Of a DNA stretch of 64,000 nucleotides, positions 18,320-26,998 are shown one piece after another. Location of the stretch: assembly GCF_001625565.1 (NCBI RefSeq), contig NZ_AUXS01000016.1:62001-126000 (forward strand), written 5' to 3'. Positions within the stretch are counted from its first letter, which is position 1; the number at the start of each line of letters is the position of its first letter. The DNA is from Pseudoalteromonas luteoviolacea NCIMB 1944. Its GTDB lineage: Bacteria; Pseudomonadota; Gammaproteobacteria; Enterobacterales; Alteromonadaceae. Below the pieces are notes generated by a model. The model worked only from the letters and a program-made list of their open reading frames with translations, searched no databases and was not told the DNA's origin. The position numbers were made by a program, and so were the translations under genes.

Positions 18320-18985
18320 TCATGCATCTTCTTCAATTTTCAATAGTAGTGCTTTGATGCCGTCTTTTGCGTTTAAAATATGGCATTTCAAGTATTCACA
18401 CGCGCCGTCAATGTCTTTGTCACGACATAATTGCAACAACTGCCTGTGTTCTTCGGGCGCAGTGTTAATACCGCCAGCCAATAAAATATGCATACGCACG
18501 TAACGTTCAGAGTTTTTGCTGTAAACAGCAACGAGCTCTCTTGTTTGAGGACGATTTGCGCGCCCATACAACTTGTTGTGAAACTCTGTATTGAGCTTGC
18601 CTGTCGCTAACTGAGAATCCCCCGCTTCAACGGCGTCTTCTAAATCGGCTAAAATCGCTTCCGCTTCCAATAGATCGCGGTTGGTTAAATGCGTGATTGA
18701 GTGTCGAAGTAATTCGGCTTCTAACAAGGCACGTAAATCAAATATTTCATCAATTTGATCGGCACTTAAGCTCGTTACCGTTGCGCCTTTATGCGCTTCA
18801 AAATTCACTAAGCCTTCCGCTTCTAATTGCAGCAAAGCCTCACGAACTGGAATACGGCTTACATTAAGCTCTTCGGCGAGTGCAGCTTGACGCAACGGCT
18901 CTCCAGCTTTAATTTCACCGCTTAAAATTTTGTCTCTAATCGCTTCGGCAACAAGTTGAGTTCTAGTTTTATGTACAATCGCCAT
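18320..18985 (-). CDS. GntR-family regulator with FCD domain (hydroxyproline locus)
   Basis: A 221-residue FadR/FCD-type regulator: winged helix at residues 8-75 (LRQAALAEELNVSRIPVREALLQLEAEG) and an all-helical FCD ligand domain with the metal/acid-binding pattern (DLRALLEAELLRH, EFHNKLYG, HRQLLQLC). I start at ATG 18985; no strong Shine-Dalgarno is visible and a GTG at 19054 would add 23 residues. It lies downstream of the semialdehyde dehydrogenase on the same strand and probably represses both arms of the locus through TTGTATACAA-type sites; a perfect one is at 22652-22663. Confidence 0.88.
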   Translation of the reverse strand: MAIVHKTRTQLVAEAIRDKILSGEIKAGEPLRQAALAEELNVSRIPVREALLQLEAEGLVNFEAHKGATVTSLSADQIDEIFDLRALLEAELLRHSITHLTNRDLLEAEAILADLEDAVEAGDSQLATGKLNTEFHNKLYGRANRPQTRELVAVYSKNSERYVRMHILLAGGINTAPEEHRQLLQLCRDKDIDGACEYLKCHILNAKDGIKALLLKIEEDA

Positions 18986-19086
18986 AGGGTTAATCAAAAA
19001 TTTACAGTGGCTTACATTATACGTAGCTAAATCTAAATTGCACGTGAGCCACACTTGAACTTTGTTAAGTTAATCCAATAGTAAAA

Positions 19087-19121
19087 TCTACTTAGTAAAA
19101 AAGTAGACTTTACTGAGTAAA
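19087..19121. promoter_or_regulatory. two adjacent palindromes upstream of the GntR gene
   Basis: TCTACTT-N7-AAGTAGA (19087-19107) is directly followed by TTTACT-G-AGTAAA (19109-19121). They lie in the 159 bp between the dehydrogenase stop and the GntR start, so they may be an autoregulatory operator or a processing/termination structure within the operon. Confidence 0.4.
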
Positions 19122-19144
19122 AATAGTTACCTACCCCTACTTTA

Positions 19145-20644
19145 CTATTGGTCACCTTGCACACATAACGGACGTAAAAACCTCGTCATTGCTTTAGTGC
19201 CAACGGAAGTACTTCGTACATCCGTGGAGGAAGGGAAAGGTCCGCCATGATTCATAGACATACACACTTCTACACCGGTAGGTGCTTGACTGTATATAAT
19301 ACGCCCGACTTTATAACTCAATGCCTCAATCAACGCGGCTTGCTCCTTCAGCTCTTGAGTTTCACCGTAAATACTTGCCGTCAATTGACCTGCTAACCCG
19401 TCAATGGCCAGCAATAGTTCATCATAACTTCTGTATTTCACAAGTAAGGCGCAAGGTCCAAACACCTCTTCCTGCAGGTCCGCACTTTTCAAAAACTCTT
19501 GTATATCACAGCAATACAAATGTGCAGACGCATGATAATCCTTCGTTTGTGGTCCTTTTGCGAGCAGCGACACTGCGTCATGAGCAGTCAGCGCAGCAAT
19601 GCTGCGATTGAAAGCCTGTAAAATTCCCGGTGTGAGCAAAGTATCCGAAGGTGTAGCTTCGATCGCTGTAGTAGCAGCTTCAACCAAATTGTCATCTTCA
19701 CTCGGTACAAACCAAACGCCTGGACTTGTACAAAATTGTCCATGACCCATTGCCATAGAGCTCACCAATTGAGTCGCTAACACGCCACCTTGTTTTTGGC
19801 TGTAATCTTGTAAAACAATTTGTGGGTTTACGCTTCCTAGTTCGCCATAGAAAGGGATTGGCTCTACCCGCTGATGAATTGTTTTAAGCAGTGCATTTGC
19901 CGCACCTAAAGACCCTGTAAACCCTACCGCTTTAACAATAGGCTCGCTCACCAATTGATGAGAAATCTTGTGTTCACTGCCTTGTAGCATAGAAAACAAG
20001 CCGTCAGGCATGGCACACTTTTCAATTGCACTGGCTATTGCTTTGGTCATTAATTCATTCGTTGCAGGGTGCGCTGGATGGGCTTTAACAATAACCGCAC
20101 AACCAGCCGCAAGGGCTGAAGCGGTATCACCACCTAGGGTTGAAAATGCATAGGGGAAATTTGATGCACCAAAGACGGCAACAACCCCAACAGGCAAATA
20201 AGTCAACGCCGTTTTAGGTTTTGGAATTGGCGCTCTTGTCTCGTCACCTTCTTCTGCACAGCTCAGTTTCAACGGAGCTAAATCTTGCTTTAATACATCA
20301 GCAAATACGCGTAACTGATTTACCGTACGCATGCGCTCACCTTCAAGGCGCTGACGAGGTAAATTGGTCTCTAACATGGTGGTTTCAATAAGAATATCAC
20401 CAAGCGCTAAGATCTCATCCGCGATGGTATTTAAAAATTCGCTACGCTGCTGATTTGGAATACTTCGATATTGTTTAAAAGCTGCGTGCGCTGCATCAGC
20501 AGCCTGTGAAATTTGCTCGCCCGACACTTCATAAAAGCGAGTCGGTAAATATTCATTAGTGCCAGGACAAAACCCTTGAAAAACGTCATCACGGTTGTTT
20601 TCAAGCCACTGTCCAGCAATATAACTCAAACCTGTAAATGTCAT
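19145..20644 (-). CDS. alpha-ketoglutaric semialdehyde dehydrogenase
   Basis: A 499-residue aldehyde dehydrogenase. The NAD(P) motif GFTGSLGAA, the general-base glutamate in YGELGSVNP (about residue 266) and the nucleophilic cysteine in HGQFCTSPG (about residue 303) are all present. The length and motif style fit the type III 2,5-dioxovalerate dehydrogenases of hydroxyproline catabolism, which oxidise alpha-ketoglutarate semialdehyde to alpha-ketoglutarate. ATG 20644 has AGGAGG 5 nt upstream. It is the last catabolic step of the locus. Confidence 0.9.
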   Translation of the reverse strand: MTFTGLSYIAGQWLENNRDDVFQGFCPGTNEYLPTRFYEVSGEQISQAADAAHAAFKQYRSIPNQQRSEFLNTIADEILALGDILIETTMLETNLPRQRLEGERMRTVNQLRVFADVLKQDLAPLKLSCAEEGDETRAPIPKPKTALTYLPVGVVAVFGASNFPYAFSTLGGDTASALAAGCAVIVKAHPAHPATNELMTKAIASAIEKCAMPDGLFSMLQGSEHKISHQLVSEPIVKAVGFTGSLGAANALLKTIHQRVEPIPFYGELGSVNPQIVLQDYSQKQGGVLATQLVSSMAMGHGQFCTSPGVWFVPSEDDNLVEAATTAIEATPSDTLLTPGILQAFNRSIAALTAHDAVSLLAKGPQTKDYHASAHLYCCDIQEFLKSADLQEEVFGPCALLVKYRSYDELLLAIDGLAGQLTASIYGETQELKEQAALIEALSYKVGRIIYSQAPTGVEVCMSMNHGGPFPSSTDVRSTSVGTKAMTRFLRPLCVQGDQ

Positions 20645-20681
20645 GATTGCCTCCTGTTTTTTTGATGTGTGCACAAAATAG

Positions 20682-21683
20682 TTAGATCACTTGAAACCCA
20701 AATGCATAGGGGTCATCGTCGTCAACGGTTATACAATTGGTCCCCGTTCGAATGGCCCAGCCCTGAATACTCGGACGAATTGCAGCTTTGCCTGCAACTT
20801 CGGTTACCTCTTCTATTCGGCCGATAAACTGGCTACCTATGTAGCTTTCGTGGATAAATTCTTGTTGCGGATGCAGCTGTCCCTTTGCAAATAGTTGAGC
20901 CATACGTGCGCTTGTGCCAGTGCCACATGGCGAGCGGTCAATGGCTTTATCTCCGTAGAAAACCGCATTGGCCGCTGAGGAATTTGGTTTTTGAGGTTTA
21001 CCAGTCCAAAGTACATGAGATGCGCCAGATACACTTGGATCTTCCGGGTGGATACAATCAACTTTTGCGTTGACCGCTGCCCTAACCTCACGACTTAGCT
21101 TTATTAACGTATCGGCATCTACTTGCTCAGTGCCTTTGAAGTTTGCTTGAGGCTCAACAATAATATAAAAGTTACCACCATATGCTACATCGACCACTAG
21201 CTCTCCCAGCCCCGATACTTCAATCGCCAATTCAGAATGAGCTAAAAATGCAGGGACATTTAATAATTTTACCCATTTCACCTTGCCCTCGCTTTGCTCA
21301 TACTCGGCATTAACTCTCCCTGCAGGCGTGTCGATTTTTACCGTTCCAGGTTGCTTGGGATGAAGTAAACCCTGCTCAAGCGCGAAAGTTATGGTACCAA
21401 TGGTGCCATGACCACACATAGGTAAGCACCCAGAGGTCTCAATAAAGAGAATACTGATGTCTCCATCTTCAGTGCAAGGTGGGTAAAGAAAAGCGCCCGA
21501 CATCATATCGTGACCTCGAGGTTCGAACATCAAGGCTTTTCTGATCCAGTCATACTCGGCTAAAAAGTGCTGCCGCTTGTCAGCCATTGTGGCCCCCTTT
21601 AAATTCGGGTGGCCACTTGTGACAAGACGTACAGGGTTACCACAAGTGTGGCCATCAATACAAAAAAATGTACCCCTGTTCAT
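20682..21683 (-). CDS. 4-hydroxyproline 2-epimerase (proline racemase family)
   Basis: A 333-residue proline-racemase-fold protein with both catalytic cysteines, C90 in MCGHGTIG and C253 in SPCGTGTSAR. Two cysteines mark the epimerase/racemase class, whereas the dehydratases of this family have Ser/Thr or Cys/Thr. It should convert trans-4-hydroxy-L-proline to cis-4-hydroxy-D-proline, the substrate of the divergent FAD oxidoreductase. It lies 11 bp after the deaminase gene in the same operon. Confidence 0.9.
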   Translation of the reverse strand: MNRGTFFCIDGHTCGNPVRLVTSGHPNLKGATMADKRQHFLAEYDWIRKALMFEPRGHDMMSGAFLYPPCTEDGDISILFIETSGCLPMCGHGTIGTITFALEQGLLHPKQPGTVKIDTPAGRVNAEYEQSEGKVKWVKLLNVPAFLAHSELAIEVSGLGELVVDVAYGGNFYIIVEPQANFKGTEQVDADTLIKLSREVRAAVNAKVDCIHPEDPSVSGASHVLWTGKPQKPNSSAANAVFYGDKAIDRSPCGTGTSARMAQLFAKGQLHPQQEFIHESYIGSQFIGRIEEVTEVAGKAAIRPSIQGWAIRTGTNCITVDDDDPYAFGFQVI

Positions 21684-21694
21684 GTCGATATTCC

Positions 21695-22609
21695 TTAATC
21701 AAGCTTATATTTGCTTAGGTCAATACGATTAGTGATTGCTTCATCATACAGACGACTCACATAAGCCTTGTCTTCTTGACTCAAAGTCAAACGTGGCGCA
21801 CGGGTTTTCTCGCTACCACGTCCTGCAAGCTGTTCTGCATACTTGATGCATTGCACCAATGTTGGGATCGTATCTAAACGCAGCAATGGTAAGAACCAAC
21901 GCCACAACTCTCTGGCTTCTTCGTATCTACCTTGTTGAGCAAGCTTGTAAATCGCCACTGATTCACGCGGGAATACATTGGTCAAACCTGAAATCCAACC
22001 TGTTGCACCTAGCATTAAGCTCTCTAAAGCAATGTCGTCTACACCGCCAAATACGACAAAGCGATCGCCAAATGCAGCAAATAGCTCGCTAATGCGGCGA
22101 GTATCTTCAGTGGCCTCTTTAACCGAAACAATATTTGCTTCTTGAGCAAGTGTACGCATACCCTCAATCGAAACATCAACACCATAGGTGATTGGGTTGT
22201 TGTAAATCATAATGGGCAATGCGGTAGAACGTGCTACTTGCTGATAGTGATAAATCGCTTCTCGCTCGGTAGAGCGATACACCATGCCGGGCAACACCAT
22301 AAAACCGTCAATTCCGATTTCTTCAGCATCCTGTACAAATTCAACTGCGAGCGTAGTTGTTGTTTCAGCCACACCTGAAATTAAGGGTACGCGACCAGCC
22401 ACAACTTCTTTTGCCATGGTCAAAATTTGTCGCTTTTCTTCTGCACGCAAAGAGCAATTCTCACCCACAGTACCCAAAACAATAATGCCGTGTACCCCTT
22501 CTTCGATCAGTGAATTGATCATCGATTTGGTCGTGTCAAAGTTAATCGATTCGTCATCATTAAACTGTGTGGTTACCGCTGGGTAAACCCCCTGCCATTC
22601 TACATTCAT
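21695..22609 (-). CDS. DHDPS-family 1-pyrroline-4-hydroxy-2-carboxylate deaminase
   Basis: A 304-residue protein of the dihydrodipicolinate synthase/N-acetylneuraminate lyase family. The Schiff-base lysine is K164 (SVKEATEDTRR), the catalytic tyrosine Y136 (MIYNNP), and GTVGENCSL replaces the DapA GTTGE phrase. In this context it is the deaminase that turns cis-4-hydroxy-D-proline-derived pyrroline-hydroxycarboxylate into alpha-ketoglutarate semialdehyde. ATG 22609 has GAGGA 7 nt upstream; a longer start is unneeded and would reach the operator. First gene of the minus-strand arm. Confidence 0.87.
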   Translation of the reverse strand: MNVEWQGVYPAVTTQFNDDESINFDTTKSMINSLIEEGVHGIIVLGTVGENCSLRAEEKRQILTMAKEVVAGRVPLISGVAETTTTLAVEFVQDAEEIGIDGFMVLPGMVYRSTEREAIYHYQQVARSTALPIMIYNNPITYGVDVSIEGMRTLAQEANIVSVKEATEDTRRISELFAAFGDRFVVFGGVDDIALESLMLGATGWISGLTNVFPRESVAIYKLAQQGRYEEARELWRWFLPLLRLDTIPTLVQCIKYAEQLAGRGSEKTRAPRLTLSQEDKAYVSRLYDEAITNRIDLSKYKLD

Positions 22610-22651
22610 GGTTTTTCCTCTGTTATCGTTCTTGCTTTTTACTATAGGTAT

Positions 22652-22663
22652 ATTGTATACAAT
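22652..22663. promoter_or_regulatory. ATTGTATACAAT palindrome, likely GntR operator
   Basis: A perfect 12-bp palindrome between the two divergent arms of the hydroxyproline locus. Its core TTGTATACAA is the usual type of site for FCD-class GntR proteins, and the locus encodes one. It could control both directions. Confidence 0.65.
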
Positions 22664-22814
22664 AATCAATATTCTATTTTAGGAAATTTCATAATGTCAG
22701 AGAAAAACCATGAAAATTAAATCTAACACATTGATACATATAAATTTATTTTTTTGCGTTAGCAATAAGCATTACTTTTAAGCGATAGATGCAATTTAAA
22801 ATGAGGGTAAAATA

Positions 22815-24053
22815 ATGACCAAAAATAAAAAAATTGCAGTGATCGGAGCAGGAATTGTCGGGTTGTGTAACGCGCTTCAGTTACAGCGACACGGTTATCA
22901 GGTTACTCTGTTTGATCCCAATGGGATTGGCACAAAATGCTCAATCGGAAACGCTGGACATTTTGCAACCGAGCAAGTTTTTCCACTTGCAGATAAAGCC
23001 TTACTTGGCAAATTGCCAAAAATGCTCATGGATAGTTTGAGCCCATTGAGAATTGATTCGCGCTATATCCTTAAAGCATTGCCTTGGTTTGCAAGGTTTT
23101 GCGCCAATATGCCAACAGAAAAATACCGACTAAACAGCACGGCACTCAAGGCTCTTAACACCCCCGCCCTCGATTCATACAAACGATTACTGGGCGACAG
23201 CTTTAATGATCATATTAAACTCAATGGTAGCCTATTAACTTTTGAAAATTTCAGCCTCAGGGAAGTTGAAAAGGTGTATCACACTTATTCATCTAACGGT
23301 GTAAATGTCGAACTGCTTGGTAGACAAGCGGTGCATACTTTAGAGCCCCAGCTGAGTGATCTGGTCAATTATGCATTGCTGTTTAAAGATGTTGGGCACA
23401 CGCCAGACCCTCATCAGTTATCTCTTTGTATTTACGATATGTTCGTAAATCTTGGCGGGGAGTTTATAGAACAAGCAATTACTGAAATAAACGTCCAGAG
23501 CAACTCAGTTGATCTCACAACACAGCAGAGCGAACATAACCAGTTTGCCAAGATTGTGATCTGTACTGGCGCTTGGAGTAAAGACCTTTGTGCACAATTG
23601 GGATACAAGCTTCCAATTGAAGCGGAACGTGGTTATCACAATATGCTCAGCACACATGCGTTAACGCGACCTGTGGCCTCTGCTGATAGACAGTTTATCA
23701 TGACCCCGATGCAATCAGGATTAAGGTTGGCTGGCACCGTAGAATTTGCCGGGTTGGATACTGCACCTCTTTACACGCGCGCCGCACGCCTACTCACCCA
23801 CGCAAAAGCAATGCTCAAAGCCTTTGCAGATGTTGAGCAGGGCACCCATTGGATGGGCCCTCGACCATCATTACCCGACTCCCTACCTGTGATTGGGGCA
23901 GCCCCAAATCACCCAAATGTAATTTTTGCACTGGGTCATCAACACTTAGGATTAACACAGGCCGCTATCACCAGTGAACTCATCGCAAACGTAGTTGCAA
24001 AGCAGCCAACTGTATTTGATATTACTCCCTACAGCATTGCTCGCTTTCAGTGA
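22815..24053 (+). CDS. FAD-dependent D-hydroxyproline dehydrogenase (DadA-like)
   Basis: A 412-residue D-amino-acid dehydrogenase-like flavoprotein. The N-terminal dinucleotide motif is VIGAGIVGLCNALQLQRHGY; the DAO-type C-terminal part includes RPSLPDSLPVIGAAP and GHQHLGLTQAAIT. By context it oxidises cis-4-hydroxy-D-proline to the pyrroline carboxylate and passes electrons to the respiratory chain. It is divergent from the epimerase/deaminase arm and 30 bp before the peptidase gene. Confidence 0.87.
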   Translation: MTKNKKIAVIGAGIVGLCNALQLQRHGYQVTLFDPNGIGTKCSIGNAGHFATEQVFPLADKALLGKLPKMLMDSLSPLRIDSRYILKALPWFARFCANMPTEKYRLNSTALKALNTPALDSYKRLLGDSFNDHIKLNGSLLTFENFSLREVEKVYHTYSSNGVNVELLGRQAVHTLEPQLSDLVNYALLFKDVGHTPDPHQLSLCIYDMFVNLGGEFIEQAITEINVQSNSVDLTTQQSEHNQFAKIVICTGAWSKDLCAQLGYKLPIEAERGYHNMLSTHALTRPVASADRQFIMTPMQSGLRLAGTVEFAGLDTAPLYTRAARLLTHAKAMLKAFADVEQGTHWMGPRPSLPDSLPVIGAAPNHPNVIFALGHQHLGLTQAAITSELIANVVAKQPTVFDITPYSIARFQ

Positions 24054-24083
24054 TGCTGGATTTTAACTAACTAGGATATATTT

Positions 24084-25298
24084 ATGATAGGTATAGGTTT
24101 TCAAACTAAGCAGGCAGCCTTAGATAGCCTCAATGATATGACCGCTGGGGCGACCCCCATTACCGAAGCCGAATATCGCGCACGCATGCACAAAGCTCAA
24201 ACTTATATGCGTGAACACGACATTGATGCTTTATATCTCAATGCTGGTACAAATTTAAAGTATTTCACCGGATTGAGCTGGTCAGCCAGCGAAAGGCTGG
24301 TTGGGGCTTTATTACCTGCAAATGGTGATGTCTGTTTTATCGCTCCCTATTTTGAACTTGGTACTATCAGCGATTATCAAGTTGTTCAAGGTAAAATTTA
24401 TGCTTGGCAAGAAGAAGAGAGTCCATATCAACTGCTTGGCCAAGCTTTGTCAGAGTGTGGGATTGAACAATCTGCAACTCTGGCAGTCGACGAAAGCACA
24501 GCTTTTTTCACTGTTGACGGGATAGTAAAAGCTAATTCGCAATTGAATGTGATCAATGCTCATAAAGTTACTAGCCATTGTCGTATGCATAAGTCAGAGA
24601 ATGAACTGGCCTTAATCCAGCGAGCCATGGATATGACCTTAGCTGTGCACCAAGCTGCAGCTTCAATGCTCCATGAAGGCATTACCACCACTGAGGTTGA
24701 AGCATTTATTGAACAAGCACATAAAAAGGTCGGCGCGCCGGGTAACTATTTTTGTATCGTGTTATTTGGTAAGGCATCTTCGTTCCCACATGGTGTCAAA
24801 GAACCACAAACACTTAAAAAAGGTGATGTTGTTCTTATCGATACTGGATGTAAGTTACATGGGTATCTCAGCGATATCACACGTACTTATGTGTATGGAG
24901 AAGCCACTGAGTTCCAACGTGAAATGTGGCAGCATGAAAAGCAAGCACAGTTGCAAGCATTTAATGCAGCGCAAATTGGCGCAACATGCGGTGATGTAGA
25001 TCATGCAGCAAGAAGCTACCTCGCGGCGCAAAGCTTAGGGCCAGACTATCAGCTGCCCGGTTGCCCACATCGAACCGGCCATGGGATCGGGTTAGATATT
25101 CATGAACTTCCCTATCTCGTCAAAGATAATCCACAGGCGTTGGCACCGGGCATGTGTTTTTCAAACGAACCCATGTTGGTGGTCCCTGATGAATTCGGTA
25201 TTCGTTTGGAAGATCACTTTTACATGACTGAGGCCGGAGCCAAATGGTTTACTGAGCCAAGCCATAGTATCGACGACCCATTTGGGCTAGAAAAATAA
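24084..25298 (+). CDS. M24 family Xaa-Pro dipeptidase/aminopeptidase
   Basis: A 404-residue metallopeptidase with an N-terminal creatinase-like domain (about 30-165) and the pita-bread C-terminal domain. Metal ligands are visible as the two aspartates in LIDTGCKLHGYLSDITRT, the histidine in HRTGHGIGLDIHE and the glutamates in NEPML and RLEDHF. Clustering with hydroxyproline genes suggests it frees proline or hydroxyproline from collagen-type dipeptides. The gene ends in a strong bidirectional terminator. Confidence 0.9.
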   Translation: MIGIGFQTKQAALDSLNDMTAGATPITEAEYRARMHKAQTYMREHDIDALYLNAGTNLKYFTGLSWSASERLVGALLPANGDVCFIAPYFELGTISDYQVVQGKIYAWQEEESPYQLLGQALSECGIEQSATLAVDESTAFFTVDGIVKANSQLNVINAHKVTSHCRMHKSENELALIQRAMDMTLAVHQAAASMLHEGITTTEVEAFIEQAHKKVGAPGNYFCIVLFGKASSFPHGVKEPQTLKKGDVVLIDTGCKLHGYLSDITRTYVYGEATEFQREMWQHEKQAQLQAFNAAQIGATCGDVDHAARSYLAAQSLGPDYQLPGCPHRTGHGIGLDIHELPYLVKDNPQALAPGMCFSNEPMLVVPDEFGIRLEDHFYMTEAGAKWFTEPSHSIDDPFGLEK

Positions 25299-25302
25299 GC
25301 AA

Positions 25303-25330
25303 AAAGCTGCGAGTAGTGACTCGCAGCTTT
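25303..25330. terminator. bidirectional terminator
   Basis: AAAGCTGCGAG and CTCGCAGCTTT form a perfect 11-bp stem with a 6-nt loop between the convergent peptidase and DGSG-repeat genes, with A/T runs on both sides. Confidence 0.9.
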
Positions 25331-25342
25331 CTAATATGACAA

Positions 25343-26074
25343 TTAGTTTTGCTGCTCTCGGATCCCTTGTAAATTAACTTTACCCGAGCCGTCATCAATC
25401 AATTCAAATGACTGTGCATTTTTTACCGTAATACTGCCTGAGCCATCATCGACAGACACTTTACCCGACACATTTTCAACAACAATTTTCCCCGAGCCAT
25501 CCTCGATAGAAACATCGCCTTTGACATCCTCCACAGAAACCTTACCAGAGCCATCATCAATAATAAGCTCACCCTGCACTCCTGAAACTTCAATGCCGCC
25601 CGACCCATCTTCAATTTCAAGTGCTACCAAGTTGTCAGAAACTTGAATAGAACCTGAGCCATCATCGATATACTTAATACTCACACCTGACACATCGAGT
25701 GAACCCGAACCATCTTTGATCCGAGTCACAAGTGACTTAGGCGCTGTTATCGATAGATGAATCAAAGTGTAATTAGTTCCGTGGTGACAGACATTGGACT
25801 TGAGTAACGCTTTACCGTTTGACTGCGTAAGATCCAAGCAGTAGTCATCACTTTCTTGAGATTGATAGATTTTTGCTGTTACGCTTATTTTATCCGTATC
25901 TGCACCAACTACACGTAACTCTCCTGCCCCAGCTTCTATTTTAAACTGGTCAATTTCTGCGACAGGCAAAGACAATGAAGTACTTTTTACAAACTCAAAG
26001 TCAGACGAGTAAAACTGGTGAGCCGACGCGTTAAGTGAACAAGCCGCCAATGCGGCCATCATGAATGCTTTCAT
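25343..26074 (-). CDS. secreted DGSG-repeat protein (probable beta-solenoid)
   Basis: A 243-residue protein with signal peptide MKAFMMAALAACSLNASA. From residue 121 the motif DGSG recurs at 121, 138, 156, 174, 192, 210 and 228, an 18-residue period (17 once) with the pattern [D/E]DGSG-x-[IV]-x-V. An N-terminal stretch EAGAGELRVVG looks like a degenerate copy. The period suggests one strand-turn rung per repeat, as in the DUF4097/head-GIN type beta-helices; the name of the family is my inference. Two cysteines (79, 96) may form a disulphide. Exported, single gene, role unknown. Confidence 0.8.
   Translation of the reverse strand: MKAFMMAALAACSLNASAHQFYSSDFEFVKSTSLSLPVAEIDQFKIEAGAGELRVVGADTDKISVTAKIYQSQESDDYCLDLTQSNGKALLKSNVCHHGTNYTLIHLSITAPKSLVTRIKDGSGSLDVSGVSIKYIDDGSGSIQVSDNLVALEIEDGSGGIEVSGVQGELIIDDGSGKVSVEDVKGDVSIEDGSGKIVVENVSGKVSVDDGSGSITVKNAQSFELIDDGSGKVNLQGIREQQN
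25367..25714 (-). repeat. seven in-frame 54-bp repeats encoding DGSG units
   Basis: Within the preceding gene seven units of 54 bp (one of 51) encode DGSG-x-V/I-x-V. At the DNA level the GAGCCATCATC/GATGATGGCTC word recurs in each, so this tract can expand or contract by recombination or slippage. Confidence 0.85.
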
Positions 26075-26584
26075 CTTATGGTCCTTGTTGTTTGATATTT
26101 TTAACTTAAGACGCAGCGGATGAAAAAAAGGTTTAAACGCAGTGAGATTTTTTAGAAAACATATTAACTGTCAATGCTTCCAGCTCAAGTTGCAAGCTCG
26201 ACTGGCTAATTCAGGGGGAGGGTTTGTGATACCGCTCGGAGTAAATTCGTTCACATCTTTGATACTATGCTGTTTTTGAAAGTCTACTGCTTGATAGACC
26301 ACAATTTGTCAGCAATTTTTACCAATTTAATAAGCGTATTGAGCTTATTCGATTAGAAAAAATATTTAAATTATTTATTAGATTTCATTGAAATTAAAAA
26401 ACGAAAAGGTATTAAAACTAAATATTAGCTTAAGAAAAACCCAAAGCGATGAAATAAAAACCAAATTATAAAAACAATCATTTTTATATTAAATTAGCCA
26501 GCAAGAATCATTTAAATGCATAAAATAATCCTTGCCCACTTATTAATTTTTTTAAATTATCATTTCCCAATAAAGGAGACTGGT
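26075..26584. other. AT-rich intergenic region without visible gene
   Basis: These 510 bp carry no supported reading frame. A small inverted pair AATAAGC/GCTTATT occurs near 26330-26350. The part from 26380 to 26580 is very AT-rich and presumably holds promoter-like sequence. Confidence 0.5.
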
Positions 26585-26998
26585 TTACTTACAGCTAAAA
26601 GAGAGATTTATCTGGTAAGGTTCGCCCATTGAATCTTCAGCAATTCCGCCACCGATCCACATTGCAGTACCAACATCATCAACATGGCCCCCACCAAAAA
26701 TAGACATACCAGCACCGGCTACTTCAACAGCTTCAGCGAGATTGCGATTTTTCAAATACTCTTGCTCAGGCATTGACCCCATATATGTGATCGTTTCATT
26801 GATAACATAAGCTTGTGAAGCACCATTCTCTGTACAATAGTGGTTAGCTTGGTCCAGCGCTTCTTTCCCCGCTTTCTCTCGAGTTTCTGCAGTTAAATTA
26901 GCGTAGTGCTTGCCATCTTCTGCTGGCCTTACATTGTTGTGATGTGCACACCCACTCGCCAAAACGGCAATCAAAGATACTGTCAAAAGTTGTTTCAT
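26585..26998 (-). CDS. small putative lipoprotein
   Basis: A 137-residue protein with a lipoprotein signal (MKQLLTVSLIAVLASGC, lipobox LASG-C17). Mature part is polar, with three further cysteines (HYCTENG and the end SFSCK) that may pair, and a glycine-rich stretch GAGMSIFGGGHVDDVG. ATG 26998 has GGGGA upstream. I do not recognise a family. Cysteines suggest a periplasmic, disulphide-bearing domain. Confidence 0.75.
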   Translation of the reverse strand: MKQLLTVSLIAVLASGCAHHNNVRPAEDGKHYANLTAETREKAGKEALDQANHYCTENGASQAYVINETITYMGSMPEQEYLKNRNLAEAVEVAGAGMSIFGGGHVDDVGTAMWIGGGIAEDSMGEPYQINLSFSCK

